In this document: positions 41,172 to 52,134 of the stretch, piece after piece | Position numbering within the stretch: position 1 is the stretch's first letter | How the letters are laid out: each line of letters begins with the position of its first letter | Source of the DNA: Marinobacter sp. DY40_1A1 | GTDB lineage: Bacteria > Pseudomonadota > Gammaproteobacteria > Pseudomonadales > Oleiphilaceae | Direction: 5' to 3' | NCBI RefSeq assembly: GCF_016597815.1 | Contig: NZ_VCHA01000005.1 | Location: 1 to 64,000, forward strand | Length of the DNA: 64,000 nt | The notes under the pieces: model-generated | Databases searched by the model: none | What the model was told of the DNA's origin: nothing | What the model saw: the letters and a program-made list of their open reading frames with translations, nothing else | Made by a program: the position numbers and the translations under genes

Positions 41172-41744
41172 ATGAAAAAAGCGTTTTTGACAGGCTTTGC
41201 ATCTCTTATGTTGGCGGCCACACTCTCAACACCTGTTGCAGCACTGACGGTTGGCGGTGTTGATGTTCCGGATACTTATACCGCTGGCAGTACTGAGCTG
41301 CAGTTGAACGGCGCGGGTACCCGGTCCAAGTTTTTCATGGATCTGTATGTAGGCAGCCTTTATGTGCCCCAGGCGCAGAATGATGGTACTGCCGTTGTTG
41401 AAGCGGATGAACCCCAGGCTATCACGCTGCACATTATCTCTGGCATGATCACCAGCGACCGCATGACTGAAGCAACCATGGAAGGCTTTGAGGCCTCAAC
41501 AGATGGTGATATGTCATCGGTTAAAGCCGATATTGATCAGTTCATGTCTGTGTTCAAAGAAGAGATCAAAGAAGGTGATGTGTTTGATCTTGTCTATGTG
41601 CCTGGGGAAGGCGTTAAGGTACTGAAAAACGGCGAGCAAAAAGATACTGTGGGTGATCTGGCGTTCAAAAAGGCGTTGTTCGGTATCTGGTTATCGGATG
41701 CTCCCGCACAGAAGAGTCTGAAAAAAGAGATGCTCGGCAAGTAA
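41172..41744 (+). CDS. Periplasmic chalcone isomerase-like protein
   Basis: A 190-residue protein with a cleavable signal peptide (MKKAFLTGFASLMLAATLSTPVAA-type; cleavage near residue 24) and a chalcone isomerase-like (CHI) fold: ELQLNGAGTRSKFFMDLYVG and TLHIISGMITSDRM. Bacterial members are not thought to act on flavonoids and their role is unknown; lipid or fatty-acid binding has been suggested for the fold. The ATG at 41172 follows an AGGAAAGG ribosome-binding site; an upstream ATG at 41151 lacks a signal-compatible start. It is a single-gene unit. Confidence 0.82.
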   Translation: MKKAFLTGFASLMLAATLSTPVAALTVGGVDVPDTYTAGSTELQLNGAGTRSKFFMDLYVGSLYVPQAQNDGTAVVEADEPQAITLHIISGMITSDRMTEATMEGFEASTDGDMSSVKADIDQFMSVFKEEIKEGDVFDLVYVPGEGVKVLKNGEQKDTVGDLAFKKALFGIWLSDAPAQKSLKKEMLGK

Positions 41745-41766
41745 GAGCAGAGCTACTTCAGCATCC

Positions 41767-41800
41767 CACTAAAAAGCCGGCAACTGCCGGCTTTTTAGTG
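41767..41800. terminator. Bidirectional terminator between CHI-like gene and nth
   Basis: A perfect 15-bp stem (41767-41781 with 41786-41800) has a 4-base AACT loop, a GCCGGC core and A/T runs on both flanks. It therefore works on either strand, as expected between converging genes. Confidence 0.92.
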
Positions 41801-41814
41801 TGCAAAATGACTGT

Positions 41815-42453
41815 TTACTGGTAGTCGTTTTTATCCTTGAACTCGCATAGATCCTCAATAATGCATGCGCCACATCTGGGCTTTCGCGCTACGCACGTGT
41901 AACGTCCATGCAGAATCAGCCAATGGTGGGCATCTAACAGGAACTCCTTGGGTACAAGCCGCATTAAACGCTTTTCCACTTCTAGTACGTTTTTACCCGG
42001 AGCGATACCCGTGCGATTGGATACCCGGAATATATGGGTATCGACAGCCATAGCCGGCTGCCCAAAAGCCGTGTTCAAAACTACGTTTGCCGTTTTTCGG
42101 CCAACACCGGGGAGGGCTTCAAGGTCCTCCCGGTTATCAGGGACAACGCTGTTGTGCTTCTCAACCAGTATGCGGCATGTCTTGATTACGTTTTCAGCTT
42201 TGGTGTTGAAGAGCCCGATGGTCTTGATGTATTCCTTCAAGCCATCCACGCCAAGCGCAAGTATCGCTTCGGGTGTATTGGCAACAGGGTAGAGTTTGTC
42301 TGTGGCCTTGTTTACGCCGACATCCGTTGCCTGGGCCGACAGAATGACGGCAATGAGCAGCTCAAACGGGTTGCTGTAGTTCAGCTCGGTTTCTGGTTTG
42401 GGGTTGGCATCCCGAAAGCGAGAGAATATTTCAATACGTTTTTCTTTATTCAT
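41815..42453 (-). CDS. nth: Endonuclease III
   Basis: A 212-residue DNA glycosylase/AP lyase for oxidised pyrimidines. It has the helix-hairpin-helix LPGVGRKTANVV with catalytic Lys120, catalytic Asp138 (AVDTHIFRV), and the [4Fe-4S] ligands Cys187, Cys194, Cys197 and Cys203, all at the positions known for E. coli Nth. It ends the rsxABCDGE-nth operon, 28 bases after rsxE. Confidence 0.97.
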   Translation of the reverse strand: MNKEKRIEIFSRFRDANPKPETELNYSNPFELLIAVILSAQATDVGVNKATDKLYPVANTPEAILALGVDGLKEYIKTIGLFNTKAENVIKTCRILVEKHNSVVPDNREDLEALPGVGRKTANVVLNTAFGQPAMAVDTHIFRVSNRTGIAPGKNVLEVEKRLMRLVPKEFLLDAHHWLILHGRYTCVARKPRCGACIIEDLCEFKDKNDYQ

Positions 42454-42481
42454 GGTGTTTCGTTACGACTCCGATGATAAA

Positions 42482-43195
42482 TCATGAGACGTTTCCGGTT
42501 ACGCGCACGCGTTTGCTGCCGGGTGTTGCTGCAGGCTGGAGCGTCTTTTGACGTTCCTTGAGATGGCGGTCAATGCCATTTTTCATGGCGATCAACAGAC
42601 CGAGACCGACGAATGCGCCGGGCGGCAGTACCATGAATAGCATGTCCGGATAGTTTGCAAAGGGCTTTATAACCCAGTCTGACGCCATGGGGCCCAGTAG
42701 CAGGTGCATATCAACAAACAGTGTGCCTTGGCCGATCAGTTCGCGTATACCGCCGAGAATGATCAGCACGACAAGAAAGCCTGCGCCCATCATTGCACCG
42801 TCAAGCAGTGCAGGGCCTGGCGCATTGCGTGAGGCAAAAGCATCGGCCCGGCCAAGGATGGCGCAGTTGGTGACTATGAGAGGGATAAAAATACCCAGAA
42901 TCTGGTACAGCTCGTAGGTGTAGGCCTGCATCAGCAATTCCGCACAGGTTACGAACGACGCAATAATCATCACGAATGCAGGTAGCCGCACGGACTCACC
43001 AACGAAGTTCCGGATCAGCGATACTGCGAGGTTCGAACCCATCAGCACCATCAGAGTGGCAAGCCCCAGGCCAATCGCATTAACGACAGTGCTGGTAACT
43101 GCAAGAAGCGGGCACAGCCCCAGTACCTGAACCAGGGCAGGGTTGTTGTCCCAAAGCCCATCGCGAATGATCTCGCTGGAGGTTTTAGTTGCCAT
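42482..43195 (-). CDS. rsxE: Electron transport complex subunit RsxE
   Basis: A 237-residue inner-membrane subunit of the Rsx/Rnf complex, with six hydrophobic segments and the paralogous pattern shared with RsxA ([36 protein letters not shown]). The C-terminal tail (about 205-237) is basic and soluble. It lies 2 bases after rsxG. In E. coli the complex keeps SoxR reduced; in other bacteria Rnf couples ferredoxin-NAD redox to ion translocation. Confidence 0.95.
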   Translation of the reverse strand: MATKTSSEIIRDGLWDNNPALVQVLGLCPLLAVTSTVVNAIGLGLATLMVLMGSNLAVSLIRNFVGESVRLPAFVMIIASFVTCAELLMQAYTYELYQILGIFIPLIVTNCAILGRADAFASRNAPGPALLDGAMMGAGFLVVLIILGGIRELIGQGTLFVDMHLLLGPMASDWVIKPFANYPDMLFMVLPPGAFVGLGLLIAMKNGIDRHLKERQKTLQPAATPGSKRVRVTGNVS

Positions 43196-43197
43196 GA

Positions 43198-43899
43198 TCA
43201 GAACTGCTCCACATTCAGGGATTCATCTGCCAGATCTCCGGGCGTAACCACCGGGCCTTGTCCGGAGGGGGCACTGTTCAGTTGCGCCTGGATTGCCTGC
43301 TTGTTCTGCCGGAAATAAATCAGGGATTTCTGTACGGCTTTCACCACGGCTCTTGGCGTGATGGTGGCTCCGGTAAATTGGTCAAAGACGCCGCCGTTCT
43401 TTTTCACGTTCCATTGCTTTGGTACGGGGTTTCCAATGGAGCGCCCTTCAAAATCTTTAACCCAATCGGATTTCCGGGTTTCTATCCGGTCGCCCAGCCC
43501 CGGGGTTTCCTTGTGTGCTATAACCCGAACACCCAGAACCTTTCCTTCAAGATCGATACCGACCAGCAGCTTGATAGTGCCTGAATAGCCGTCTGGTGCA
43601 ACCGCTGGCATGATCATACCGACTGGCTCTCCGTCCTGGCGAGCTACCCATACTGTGACCGGCCCTTCGGTGGCCAAGCGATCACTGGCAGGCAGGACCA
43701 GAGTATCCCGGAGCAGATCGTTGTTGTGGTCACTCTCCGGGATAATCTCAAACAGTGCTTTGGCTTCTGCTCTGGCAGCCTGCTCCTTGATACGTTCACT
43801 GGTCAACGCCTGAGTAAACGCAATAGTACCGCCAGTAATGACTGCAAATATGCCAAGGCCAATGGCGCTGCGACGAATTGATTGAATCATGGTCGCCAT
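43198..43899 (-). CDS. rsxG: Electron transport complex subunit RsxG
   Basis: A 233-residue subunit with one N-terminal membrane helix (about 11-30) and a periplasmic FMN-binding domain. The covalent FMN site is the flavinylation motif TGATIT with Thr179 in [12 protein letters not shown]. It starts 2 bases after the rsxD stop. Modification depends on an ApbE flavin transferase encoded elsewhere. Confidence 0.95.
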   Translation of the reverse strand: MATMIQSIRRSAIGLGIFAVITGGTIAFTQALTSERIKEQAARAEAKALFEIIPESDHNNDLLRDTLVLPASDRLATEGPVTVWVARQDGEPVGMIMPAVAPDGYSGTIKLLVGIDLEGKVLGVRVIAHKETPGLGDRIETRKSDWVKDFEGRSIGNPVPKQWNVKKNGGVFDQFTGATITPRAVVKAVQKSLIYFRQNKQAIQAQLNSAPSGQGPVVTPGDLADESLNVEQF

Positions 43900-43901
43900 G
43901 G

Positions 43902-44954
43902 TCAGCTCCTGCCTCCGCCAGAAAAGCCTCTGCGGGCCTTGTGATGGCCGTAGGTCCGTGGCGGCGTGTAATGATCGATAAAGGGCACGGCAAAGTTCAT
44001 AAGCAACACGCTGAATGCAACGGCATCCGGATAGTTACCCCAGCTACGGATCAGATAGATAAGTATTCCAATACCCGCGCCATAAATCAGTTTTCCCTGG
44101 TGGCTGGTTGCTGCAGAAACCGGGTCGGTGGCGATGAAAAATGCGCCAAGCATGGTGCCGCCGGCCAACAGGTGCAGTGGAAGTGGCGCAAACTCATCAG
44201 CATTGCTCCCAAAGGCCAGGCTCATAACAATCAGTGAACCCAAAAACGCAACTGGAATGTGCCAGCTGATTATTCTGAGGCCGATCAGCACAAGCCCACC
44301 CGCCAGGAAGGCGGCATTAACCCACTCCCAGCCCCTGGCAAAACCATTGCCGAACGTGGGGTGGGCAAGAACTTCCTCCGCAGTGTGGGTCGCAATTTTA
44401 TGTTTGTATTCGTCAAGTGGGGTGGCCATGGTCCAGCCGTCAACCGCGGTTTGCTGTCCTGAGGCAATGGTTGCCAGCGTATCTCCGAAGCCAGGAGCCT
44501 TGTCCCAGAGCAGCGCCGGTTCAGCCCAGTTGGTGGTCATGGCCACCGGGAACGAGATCAGCACCAGCGCGTAACCCACCATGGCGGGATTGAAAGGGTT
44601 AGAACCCAGCCCACCATAAAGCTGTTTGGCAATCACGATTGCGGAAATGACCGCCACAGCAGATACCCACCAGGGTGCAAACTGTGGCAGGGAAAGCCCC
44701 AGCAGCAGCCCGGTTACGGCGGCTGTGTTGTCCTTGAGAACAAACGTAATCGGTTTGCTGCGCAATTTGAGAACAGCTGCTTCCGAAGCCAGAGCGATGG
44801 CGATGCACCAGACAACGTTGATGAGGTTGCCCCAGCCGAAAAACAGGGTTTGTGCCAGCAACCCGGGCAAGGCCGCGAGTATGACCCACAGCATCACCTT
44901 AGAGGTTGGGCGAGCCTTGTGAGCATGGGGTGAAGACTGTTGAACAAACGCCAT
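43902..44954 (-). CDS. rsxD: Electron transport complex subunit RsxD
   Basis: A 350-residue polytopic membrane subunit with about nine to ten hydrophobic segments. The second covalent FMN site is likely Thr178 in [12 protein letters not shown], close to the known SxAT-type motif. [20 protein letters not shown] is the family signature. Located between rsxC and rsxG in the operon. Confidence 0.95.
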   Translation of the reverse strand: MAFVQQSSPHAHKARPTSKVMLWVILAALPGLLAQTLFFGWGNLINVVWCIAIALASEAAVLKLRSKPITFVLKDNTAAVTGLLLGLSLPQFAPWWVSAVAVISAIVIAKQLYGGLGSNPFNPAMVGYALVLISFPVAMTTNWAEPALLWDKAPGFGDTLATIASGQQTAVDGWTMATPLDEYKHKIATHTAEEVLAHPTFGNGFARGWEWVNAAFLAGGLVLIGLRIISWHIPVAFLGSLIVMSLAFGSNADEFAPLPLHLLAGGTMLGAFFIATDPVSAATSHQGKLIYGAGIGILIYLIRSWGNYPDAVAFSVLLMNFAVPFIDHYTPPRTYGHHKARRGFSGGGRS

Positions 44955-44975
44955 GAAAATCGGGCCTGATTCAGA

Positions 44976-46814
44976 TTATTTGATGGATTGTGGTTCAGTT
45001 TGGGCTGCCAGCGTTTTGCGTGCATCCGCAAGGGCTTCTTCTGCCCGCTTGACCCGGTCGTGGTTCTTGGCAACAGCTCGTTCAAGCTTGTCCACGTTGT
45101 CTGCTTGTTGTGCTTTTGCATCTTCAAGCATGGCCTGCATGGTTTCCAATTTGGACTGCGCCTGAGAGAACTGTTTTTCCAGTGCATCCAAATCGGGCGC
45201 TTCCTGCTCTGCCTCTGAGGGAGGAGCTGCCTTTGCATTGCTGGCTTCAGCGCTGGCTTTTTTGCGTGCCAGGGCCTGCTCCACCAAAGCAGATTTCGCT
45301 GCTCGCTCGTCGACAGCCTCTCCGCTCGCTGCAGACTGCTCCGCTTCTGCTTTCTTTAAGGCCTGAGCTTCCGCAGCGGCTTTGGCGCGCTCTTTGCGGC
45401 GCAGTTCTTTCTCCTGCTGTTCGCGCTCAAGCCTTTGCTGGCGGGCTTCGAAACGCTCCCGAGCTCTATCTGCTTTCAGCTGTTCTGCCCGCTGTACGCG
45501 GATCTCGCCCTTGGCGTAGCGATAGTACTGCACCAGCGGGATGGAGCTGGGGCAAACGTAAGAGCAGGCACCGCACTCTATGCAGTCGAACAGATTCAAA
45601 TGCTCTGCTTTTTCGAACTCTGCAGCTTTGGAATGCCAGAACAATTGCTGCGGTAGCAGTTCCATTGGGCAAACCTCTGCGCATTGACCGCAGCGTATGC
45701 ACGCTTGCTCCGGTGGCGGTGCAGGAAGCTCACTGGCGGTCGCAGCAATGATGCAGTTACTGGTCTTGATAACCGGCACCGCTGTGGTGTTCAGGGTGTA
45801 GCCCATCATGGGGCCACCAAGTACCAGGCGACTGACCCGGTCTTGCTGCAAGCCTGCCTGTTCCAGTAGGTAAGCAATGGGTGTGCCCAGCAATACCTCA
45901 AAATTGCCCGGGCTTTCAGCGGCTTCACCGCTCACAGTGACCACCCGGCTAATAAGCGGCGAACCCTCGAAGACAGCATCAGACACGGCTACGGCGGTAC
46001 CAACGTTCTGGCACATGACACCTATATCTGCCGGAATGCCGCCACTGGGCACTTCCATGCCGGTGAGGACCTGGATTAGCTGCTTTTCGCCTCCAGAGGG
46101 GTATTTGGTCGGGATAACCGCAATTTCAATTTGCGTGCCTTGAATGGCTTCGCGCAGCGCTGCGATAGCTTCCGGTTTGTTGTCCTCTATGCCGATCACG
46201 CAACGCTCGGGTCGCAGTATCCAGGCCATTATCTTTAACCCGGCAACGACCTTGTCGGCTCGCTCGCGCATGGTCATGTCGTCGGCAGTAATGTAGGGCT
46301 CGCATTCCGCGCCGTTGAGAATCAGCGTGTCAACCTTGCGGTCCCTGGGTGGTTTCAGTTTGATATCTGTAGGGAATCCCGCGCCGCCCATGCCGGCGAC
46401 ACCGGCTGAGTGAATCACGCCAAGCACCTGATTCCGCTCAAGAGTGCGGTAGTCGCTGATCGGGAAGCGCTCGCACCACTCGTCCTTGCCGTCTGGCTTC
46501 AAAACGATGCATTGGTCTGTCATGCCGGAAGGGTGAGGTACCGGGTAGTCACCAATGCTCTCGATCACGCCAGATGTAGGTGCGTGCACTGGAACGACCA
46601 TGCCATGGCTTACGTCGGCTATTTTCTGGCCTTTCAGGACAACATCGCCAACCGCCACTACAGGCTCCGCGGGCTCACCGATATGCTGCTGCAGTGGCAA
46701 CACCAGTTGCCCGGGAATACCTGCGGTTTGAATGGGTCGGCGGGTTGAAACCTGCTTGTTCTCTGCGGGGTGAATGCCGCCGCTAAAGTCCCAAAGCTTG
46801 ATAGTTGAGGGCAT
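44976..46814 (-). CDS. rsxC: Electron transport complex subunit RsxC
   Basis: A 612-residue peripheral subunit that binds NADH, FMN and two [4Fe-4S] clusters. The start at 46814 ([16 protein letters not shown]) overlaps the rsxB stop (ATGA). The flavin/NADH-binding region contains GAGFPTDIKLKPP; the clusters are CIRCGQCAEVCP and CIECGACSYVCP (about 365-425). After about 440 the protein turns into a long Ala/Glu/Lys/Arg-rich coiled-coil tail of about 170 residues, typical of proteobacterial RsxC and highly variable between species. Confidence 0.94.
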   Translation of the reverse strand: MPSTIKLWDFSGGIHPAENKQVSTRRPIQTAGIPGQLVLPLQQHIGEPAEPVVAVGDVVLKGQKIADVSHGMVVPVHAPTSGVIESIGDYPVPHPSGMTDQCIVLKPDGKDEWCERFPISDYRTLERNQVLGVIHSAGVAGMGGAGFPTDIKLKPPRDRKVDTLILNGAECEPYITADDMTMRERADKVVAGLKIMAWILRPERCVIGIEDNKPEAIAALREAIQGTQIEIAVIPTKYPSGGEKQLIQVLTGMEVPSGGIPADIGVMCQNVGTAVAVSDAVFEGSPLISRVVTVSGEAAESPGNFEVLLGTPIAYLLEQAGLQQDRVSRLVLGGPMMGYTLNTTAVPVIKTSNCIIAATASELPAPPPEQACIRCGQCAEVCPMELLPQQLFWHSKAAEFEKAEHLNLFDCIECGACSYVCPSSIPLVQYYRYAKGEIRVQRAEQLKADRARERFEARQQRLEREQQEKELRRKERAKAAAEAQALKKAEAEQSAASGEAVDERAAKSALVEQALARKKASAEASNAKAAPPSEAEQEAPDLDALEKQFSQAQSKLETMQAMLEDAKAQQADNVDKLERAVAKNHDRVKRAEEALADARKTLAAQTEPQSIK

Positions 46815-47386
46815 CAGGAGTTGGCCTCCTGTTTGTCTGTAGTGATAATCCGGGGCTGCGACCAGGTCCATCCACGAATATCAGGCTCGATAGTGATCAT
46901 GTCGATGCAATCAACCGGGCAGGGCTCCACGCATAGATCACAGCCTGTGCATTCACTTTCGATAACCGTGTGCATGTGTTTTGCAGCACCCAGAATCGCA
47001 TCCACCGGGCAGGCCTGAATGCACTTGGTGCAACCTATACATTCATCCTCCCGTATCACAGCAACCCTGCGCGCCTGTTCCACTCCGTGTTCTGCATCCA
47101 GCGGTTGGGGGTCAACATCGAGCAGGTCGGCCAGCGCTTTGATAGTGGATTCGCCGCCGGGAGGGCATTTATTGATGGCACCACCCTCTGCAATGGATTC
47201 GGCATAGGGGCGGCAGCCGGGGAATCCGCACTGGCCACACTGGGTTTGCGGCAGCATTGCGTCGATCTGTTCCACCAGTGGATTGCCTTCTACCCGAAAG
47301 CGCTCCGAGGCAAAACCCAGCAAAGCGCCAAACGCCAGGGCAAGGCTCAGCAGAACCAGAACGGCGATAAGAATGCCTGTCCACAT
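46814..47386 (-). CDS. rsxB: Electron transport complex subunit RsxB
   Basis: A 190-residue ferredoxin-like subunit with an N-terminal membrane helix, an N-terminal cluster motif [14 protein letters not shown], and two 4Fe-4S ferredoxin motifs ([15 protein letters not shown] and [15 protein letters not shown]). It lies 15 bases after rsxA and its stop overlaps the rsxC start. Confidence 0.96.
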   Translation of the reverse strand: MWTGILIAVLVLLSLALAFGALLGFASERFRVEGNPLVEQIDAMLPQTQCGQCGFPGCRPYAESIAEGGAINKCPPGGESTIKALADLLDVDPQPLDAEHGVEQARRVAVIREDECIGCTKCIQACPVDAILGAAKHMHTVIESECTGCDLCVEPCPVDCIDMITIEPDIRGWTWSQPRIITTDKQEANS

Positions 47387-47401
47387 AATACTGCGTCTCC
47401 G

Positions 47402-47983
47402 TTAAACGCTGACCAGGCCGGTAAAGCCCAAGAACGCCAGTGACATCAACCCTGCGGTAACCATGCCAATCGCGGCGCCCTGAAAGGACACAGGGACATC
47501 AGACACGGCAATGCGCTCGCGCATTGCGGCAAAGAGCACCAGCACCAGCGAGAAACCGGCGGCAGCGCCAAAACCGTAGAGCACTGATTCAACGAAGTTG
47601 TTGTTTTTGTTCAGGTTAAGAAGTGCCACGCCGAGTACGGCGCAGTTAGTGGTAATCAGCGGCAGGAAAATACCCAGCACGCGGTAGAGCAGAGGGCTGG
47701 TTTTACGTACAACCATTTCGGTGAACTGAACCACCACGGCAATCACCAGAATGAAGGTGATGGTTTTCAGAAACACCAGATCCAGAGGCGCCAGCAGGTA
47801 GGTATAGGCAAGATAGCTGCATACCGATGACAGAGTCAGCACAAACGTGGTGGCCAAAGACATGCCCATGGCTGTTTCCAGTTTGCCTGAAACCCCCATG
47901 AAGGGGCACAGGCCAAGAAACTGCACCAGCACGAAGTTGTTCACCAGAATGGTGCTGACCAAGATCAGTAAGTATTCTGTCAT
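47402..47983 (-). CDS. rsxA: Electron transport complex subunit RsxA
   Basis: A 193-residue membrane subunit with six hydrophobic segments and the family signature [37 protein letters not shown] mirrors RsxE. It is the first gene of rsxABCDGE-nth. Only 36 bases separate it from the metG stop upstream, so readthrough from metG is possible. Confidence 0.96.
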   Translation of the reverse strand: MTEYLLILVSTILVNNFVLVQFLGLCPFMGVSGKLETAMGMSLATTFVLTLSSVCSYLAYTYLLAPLDLVFLKTITFILVIAVVVQFTEMVVRKTSPLLYRVLGIFLPLITTNCAVLGVALLNLNKNNNFVESVLYGFGAAAGFSLVLVLFAAMRERIAVSDVPVSFQGAAIGMVTAGLMSLAFLGFTGLVSV

Positions 47984-48019
47984 TGTTGCATCACCGGATC
48001 GCTCTGCCTCGACCTTTGT

Positions 48020-50062
48020 TTACATCACACGCATGCCGGGCGTGGCACCCGAATCAGGAGACAGGATAAAAATATCCTTGCCGCCCGGGCCAGCCGCCAG
48101 AACCATGCCTTCGGACATGCCGAACTTCATTTTACGGGGTTTGAGGTTGGCTACCATGACCGTAAGACGGCCCTCCAGATCCTCAGGCTTGTAAGCAGAC
48201 TTGATACCAGCAAACACGTTGCGCTCGCCTTGCCCCAGGTCAAGCGTCAGGCGAAGTAGCTTGTCTGCGCCTTCCACATGCTCGGCTTTGACTATTTTAA
48301 CGACCCGCAGATCCACCTTGGCGAAATCATCAAACTCGATTTCATCAGCAATAGCTTCGCTGGTGTCCTGCTTGTCTGCCTGAGCTGGTTTGCTGATGGC
48401 AGCAGGCATCTCTCCTTTTGACGCATCCAGCATTTTTTCGATCTGTGCCATGTCTACCCGGCTCATCAGAGGGCTGAACTTGTTGATGCTGTGGTTTTCC
48501 AGCCGCTCGCTGCGATTGTTCCAGTCCAGCTTCGCGTTGAGGAAGTCCTCCGAAGCCTTGGCCGTCTCTGGCAGCACCGGAGCGAGGTAGGTCATCAACA
48601 GGTGGAACATATTCAGGGCGTTGGTGCAGATGGCCTGCAGTTTTTCGTCCTGACCTTCCTGCTTGGCTACGACCCAAGGCTGCTCATCGTTAACATACTG
48701 GTTGGCAATGTCTGCCAGCTCCATGATGCGGCGCATGGCACGGCCAAACTCACGAGCCTCATAAAAGGCTTCCAGCTCTTCGCCCGCTTCAATAAATTTC
48801 TTCAGCTTGTCGTGCTCAGTTACCTGGCCAAGCTTGCCGTCAAAACGCTTGGTAATAAAACCGGCACTGCGGCTGGCAATGTTGACTACCTTGCCAACCA
48901 GATCTGAATTCACTCGTGCGGCAAAGTCCTCGAGATTCAGATCCATATCGTCCACGCCGCCAGTCAGCTTGGCTGCAAAGTAGTAGCGCAGATATTCCGG
49001 GTTCAGGTGGTCCAGATAGGTGCGGGCCATAATGAACGTGCCCCGGGATTTGGACATCTTCTTGCCGTTAACCGTTACAAAACCGTGGGCCCAGACCGCT
49101 GTTGGCGTGCGGAAGCCTGCATCGTGCAGCATGGCCGGCCAGAACAGGGCGTGGAAGTTGATAATGTCCTTGCCGATAAAGTGATAGACCTCGGCAGTGG
49201 AATCTACCGTCCAGAAGTGTTCGAAATCCACGTCTTCCCGGTTGCAGAAGTTTTTGAAGCTTGCGAGGTAGCCGATAGGCGCATCCAGCCATACATAGAA
49301 AAACTTGCCAGGGGCATCGGGAATCTCAAAACCAAAATAGGGCGCATCGCGACTGATGTCCCATTCCTGGAGACCTGCATCCAGCCATTCAGCCAGCTTG
49401 TTGGCGACTTGAGGTTGCAAGGCGCCACTGCGAGTCCACTGAGTCAGGAATTCGGTGAATTCCGGCAGTTTGAAGAAGTAGTGCTCCGAGTCTTTCTCTA
49501 CCGGCGTGGCACCGGACACTGCAGAGCGCGGGTTGATCAGCTCGGCCGGGGTGTAGGTTGCGCCGCAAGCTTCACAATTATCGCCATACTGATCGTCGGT
49601 TTTACACTTGGGGCAAGTGCCCTTGATGAAGCGATCCGCAAGAAACATGTTCTTCTCAGGATCGAAGAACTGGGTGATGTTACGAGTCGCGATATTGCCG
49701 TTTTTCTGTAACTGGCGGTAGATGTACTCAGAGAAGTACCGGTTTTCTTCCGAATGGGTGGTGTAGTAGTTATCAAAGCGGATGTGGAACCCGGAGAAAT
49801 CCTGCTGATGTTCTTCACGGATCCGGTCAATCAGCTGCTCGGGCGTGATGCCTTCCCGCTCGGCACGGAGCATAATGGCGGTGCCGTGGGCATCATCGGC
49901 GCAAACGTAGTAGCAAGTGTGGCCTCGCATATTCTGATAGCGCACCCAGATATCGGTCTGAATGTATTCCAGCAGATGGCCCAGGTGAATGGGGCCGTTG
50001 GCGTAGGGCAGTGCGCTGGTAACCAGAATATCGCGCTGTTGCTTTGAACTCGCTTGCGTCAT
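48020..50062 (-). CDS. metG: Methionyl-tRNA synthetase
   Basis: A 680-residue class I synthetase of the long bacterial type. It has the HIGH-like [12 protein letters not shown], a zinc-finger insert with CPKC and CEACG pairs, the KMSKS loop ([11 protein letters not shown]), an anticodon-binding domain and a C-terminal tRNA-binding EMAP/OB domain (about 575-680: [20 protein letters not shown]) that mediates dimerisation. It is divergent from apbC, as in Pseudomonas. Confidence 0.98.
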   Translation of the reverse strand: MTQASSKQQRDILVTSALPYANGPIHLGHLLEYIQTDIWVRYQNMRGHTCYYVCADDAHGTAIMLRAEREGITPEQLIDRIREEHQQDFSGFHIRFDNYYTTHSEENRYFSEYIYRQLQKNGNIATRNITQFFDPEKNMFLADRFIKGTCPKCKTDDQYGDNCEACGATYTPAELINPRSAVSGATPVEKDSEHYFFKLPEFTEFLTQWTRSGALQPQVANKLAEWLDAGLQEWDISRDAPYFGFEIPDAPGKFFYVWLDAPIGYLASFKNFCNREDVDFEHFWTVDSTAEVYHFIGKDIINFHALFWPAMLHDAGFRTPTAVWAHGFVTVNGKKMSKSRGTFIMARTYLDHLNPEYLRYYFAAKLTGGVDDMDLNLEDFAARVNSDLVGKVVNIASRSAGFITKRFDGKLGQVTEHDKLKKFIEAGEELEAFYEAREFGRAMRRIMELADIANQYVNDEQPWVVAKQEGQDEKLQAICTNALNMFHLLMTYLAPVLPETAKASEDFLNAKLDWNNRSERLENHSINKFSPLMSRVDMAQIEKMLDASKGEMPAAISKPAQADKQDTSEAIADEIEFDDFAKVDLRVVKIVKAEHVEGADKLLRLTLDLGQGERNVFAGIKSAYKPEDLEGRLTVMVANLKPRKMKFGMSEGMVLAAGPGGKDIFILSPDSGATPGMRVM

Positions 50063-50202
50063 GGTGTATCCGAACCTTTCATCAGAGTAAGGGTTGTATG
50101 GTCAGAAACGGGCACAGATGATACCTTTTGAACAGATAATTTTCACCCGAAACACCTGTTTTCATGCTGAAAACCCGCATGAGCTTATTTCCGGAGAGCC
50201 AG

Positions 50203-51303
50203 ATGACACAAATTTCAGAGCAGGCCCTGCAAGCGGCCGTGCGTGAATACCGAGATCCGTACCTGGAAAAGGATCTTTATGACCTGGGTGCCGTAAAGTC
50301 ACTGGTAGCTGATGAAGCAGGCAAGGTTACGGTAATGATAGAGCTGCCATACCCGTCAAAAGGGATCGCAGGTGGCTTGAAGCAGTTAGTTGCCAATGCG
50401 CTGGAAAATGTTGACGGGGTTGAATCTGCTGAGGTTCATGTGGCTCAGAAAATTCACTCCTACAAGGTGCAAAAAGATCTGCCATCTGTTCCCGGTGTCA
50501 AAAACATCGTAGCTGTCGCATCGGGCAAAGGCGGCGTGGGTAAATCCACAACAGCCGTCAATCTGGCCCTCGCACTCCATGCCGAGGGTGCTCGTGTAGG
50601 CGTTCTTGATGCCGATATATACGGCCCCAGCATTGGCATGATGCTTGGGGTCCCCGAAGGCAAGCGCCCGGACGTGCGAGAAGAAAAGTATTTCGTACCC
50701 ATGGATGCCCATGGCCTCCAATGCATGTCCATGGCCTTCGTGACCACCGACAAAACCCCTATGGTATGGCGCGGCCCGATGGTCAGTGGCGCTGTTATGC
50801 AACTCTTGCAGCAAACCCTGTGGGATGAACTTGACTACCTGATCGTCGACATGCCCCCAGGTACCGGCGACATTCAGCTCACCCTGGCACAGAAAGTCCC
50901 GGTTACCGGTGCGGTGATCGTCACCACTCCTCAGGACATAGCACTTCTCGACGGCAAGCGCGGTATAGAAATGTTCCGAAAAGTTGAAATCCCTGTGCTG
51001 GGTGTTGTGGAAAACATGAGCGTGCACATCTGCAGCAACTGTGGCCATGCAGAGCACCTCTTCGGAGCTGGCGGTGGTGAACGCATTGCTGATGAATACG
51101 AAACAACCCTGCTGGGCCAATTGCCCTTGCACATGACCATTCGCGAACAAACCGACGGCGGTATGCCCACTGTGGTTGCCGTACCTGAGTCCGAAGTGGC
51201 ACTCCGTTATCGCGACATCGCCCGCCGGGTTGGGGCAGAGCTTTCCACAAGGGAGCGAAACCTGAGCGGGGCTATTTCAAGTGTGTCTGTGAAGTCACAC
51301 TAG
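50203..51303 (+). CDS. apbC: Iron-sulfur cluster carrier ATPase Mrp/ApbC
   Basis: A 366-residue P-loop protein that carries [4Fe-4S] clusters to target proteins. It has an N-terminal DUF59/MIP18-like domain (about 8-85), deviant Walker A GKGGVGKST at 108-116, and the cluster-bridging Cys277 and Cys280 in CSNCGH. The ATG at 50203 is preferred because a GGAGAG site precedes it and the family starts there; the longer frame from 50164 adds an unconserved leader. Confidence 0.95.
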   Translation: MTQISEQALQAAVREYRDPYLEKDLYDLGAVKSLVADEAGKVTVMIELPYPSKGIAGGLKQLVANALENVDGVESAEVHVAQKIHSYKVQKDLPSVPGVKNIVAVASGKGGVGKSTTAVNLALALHAEGARVGVLDADIYGPSIGMMLGVPEGKRPDVREEKYFVPMDAHGLQCMSMAFVTTDKTPMVWRGPMVSGAVMQLLQQTLWDELDYLIVDMPPGTGDIQLTLAQKVPVTGAVIVTTPQDIALLDGKRGIEMFRKVEIPVLGVVENMSVHICSNCGHAEHLFGAGGGERIADEYETTLLGQLPLHMTIREQTDGGMPTVVAVPESEVALRYRDIARRVGAELSTRERNLSGAISSVSVKSH

Positions 51304-51355
51304 ATAAGAGCTGGGAGCTGGTTTGCGCAGCGGACTGCTTGGTGGTCTGATCGCA

Positions 51356-51457
51356 GGCGCGGGAAAGGCGGTTCAAAAATGTCGTAGGCCAGGGATGGCC
51401 GGAGACAAGCCCACATGGATGTGCTTGAAGCGGTTTTTGAACCGCCTTTCCCGTGAC
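51356..51457 (-). repeat. Long-arm hairpin element, copy C (inverted orientation)
   Basis: The arms 51360-51379 and 51434-51453 are perfect inverted complements over 20 bases, with weaker extension outward (GCAG...CGGG on both sides). Read on the minus strand the core contains GCACATCCATGTGGGCTTG and GGCCATCCCTGGCC, matching copies A and B. It sits in the 264-base apbC-dcd spacer; nothing else was seen there. Confidence 0.87.
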
Positions 51458-51567
51458 TGCAGCCCCCAAAACCAGAACCCTCTGGGCGGCACAGCGAGGC
51501 TTCGACAGAACCCAGCCGAACAGGTAAACTACGCCCCAATTTTCCCAAGTAGAAACGAGATTTCGCC

Positions 51568-52134
51568 ATGAGCATCAAAGCTGACAAGTGGATTCGCCGA
51601 ATGGCTGAACAGCACCGCATGATCGAGCCCTTCGAAAGCGGCCAGGTTCGTGACGGTGAGCAAGGCCGAGTTATCTCCTACGGCACCTCAAGCTACGGCT
51701 ACGACGTACGTTGCAGCAACGAATTTAAAATCTTCACCAACGTGCACTCAGTCACCGTCGACCCCAAAAATTTCGACGAAAAAAGCTTCGTAGACTTCAC
51801 CGGCGACGTTTGCATCATCCCACCGAACTCCTTTGCCCTTGCGCGCACCGTCGAATACTTTCGAATTCCGCGCAGCGTACTCACCATCTGCCTCGGTAAA
51901 TCTACCTACGCACGCTGCGGTATCATCGTAAACGTCACGCCGCTGGAACCAGAGTGGGAAGGGCACGTAACCCTGGAGTTTTCCAACACCACCAACCTAC
52001 CGGCGAAAATTTACGCCAACGAAGGCGTCGCTCAGATGCTCTTCTTTGAGTCTGACGAAGTTTGTGAGACCAGCTACAAAGACCGAGGCGGAAAGTACTT
52101 TGGCCAGACCGGCGTAACGCTGCCAAAAACATGA
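51568..52134 (+). CDS. dcd: dCTP deaminase
   Basis: A 188-residue trimeric enzyme converting dCTP to dUTP, the main source of dUMP for thymidylate synthesis. Typical blocks are [20 protein letters not shown], the active-site stretch [20 protein letters not shown] and [10 protein letters not shown] at the end. Its stop overlaps the start of the yjaG-like gene (ATGA). Confidence 0.97.
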   Translation: MSIKADKWIRRMAEQHRMIEPFESGQVRDGEQGRVISYGTSSYGYDVRCSNEFKIFTNVHSVTVDPKNFDEKSFVDFTGDVCIIPPNSFALARTVEYFRIPRSVLTICLGKSTYARCGIIVNVTPLEPEWEGHVTLEFSNTTNLPAKIYANEGVAQMLFFESDEVCETSYKDRGGKYFGQTGVTLPKT

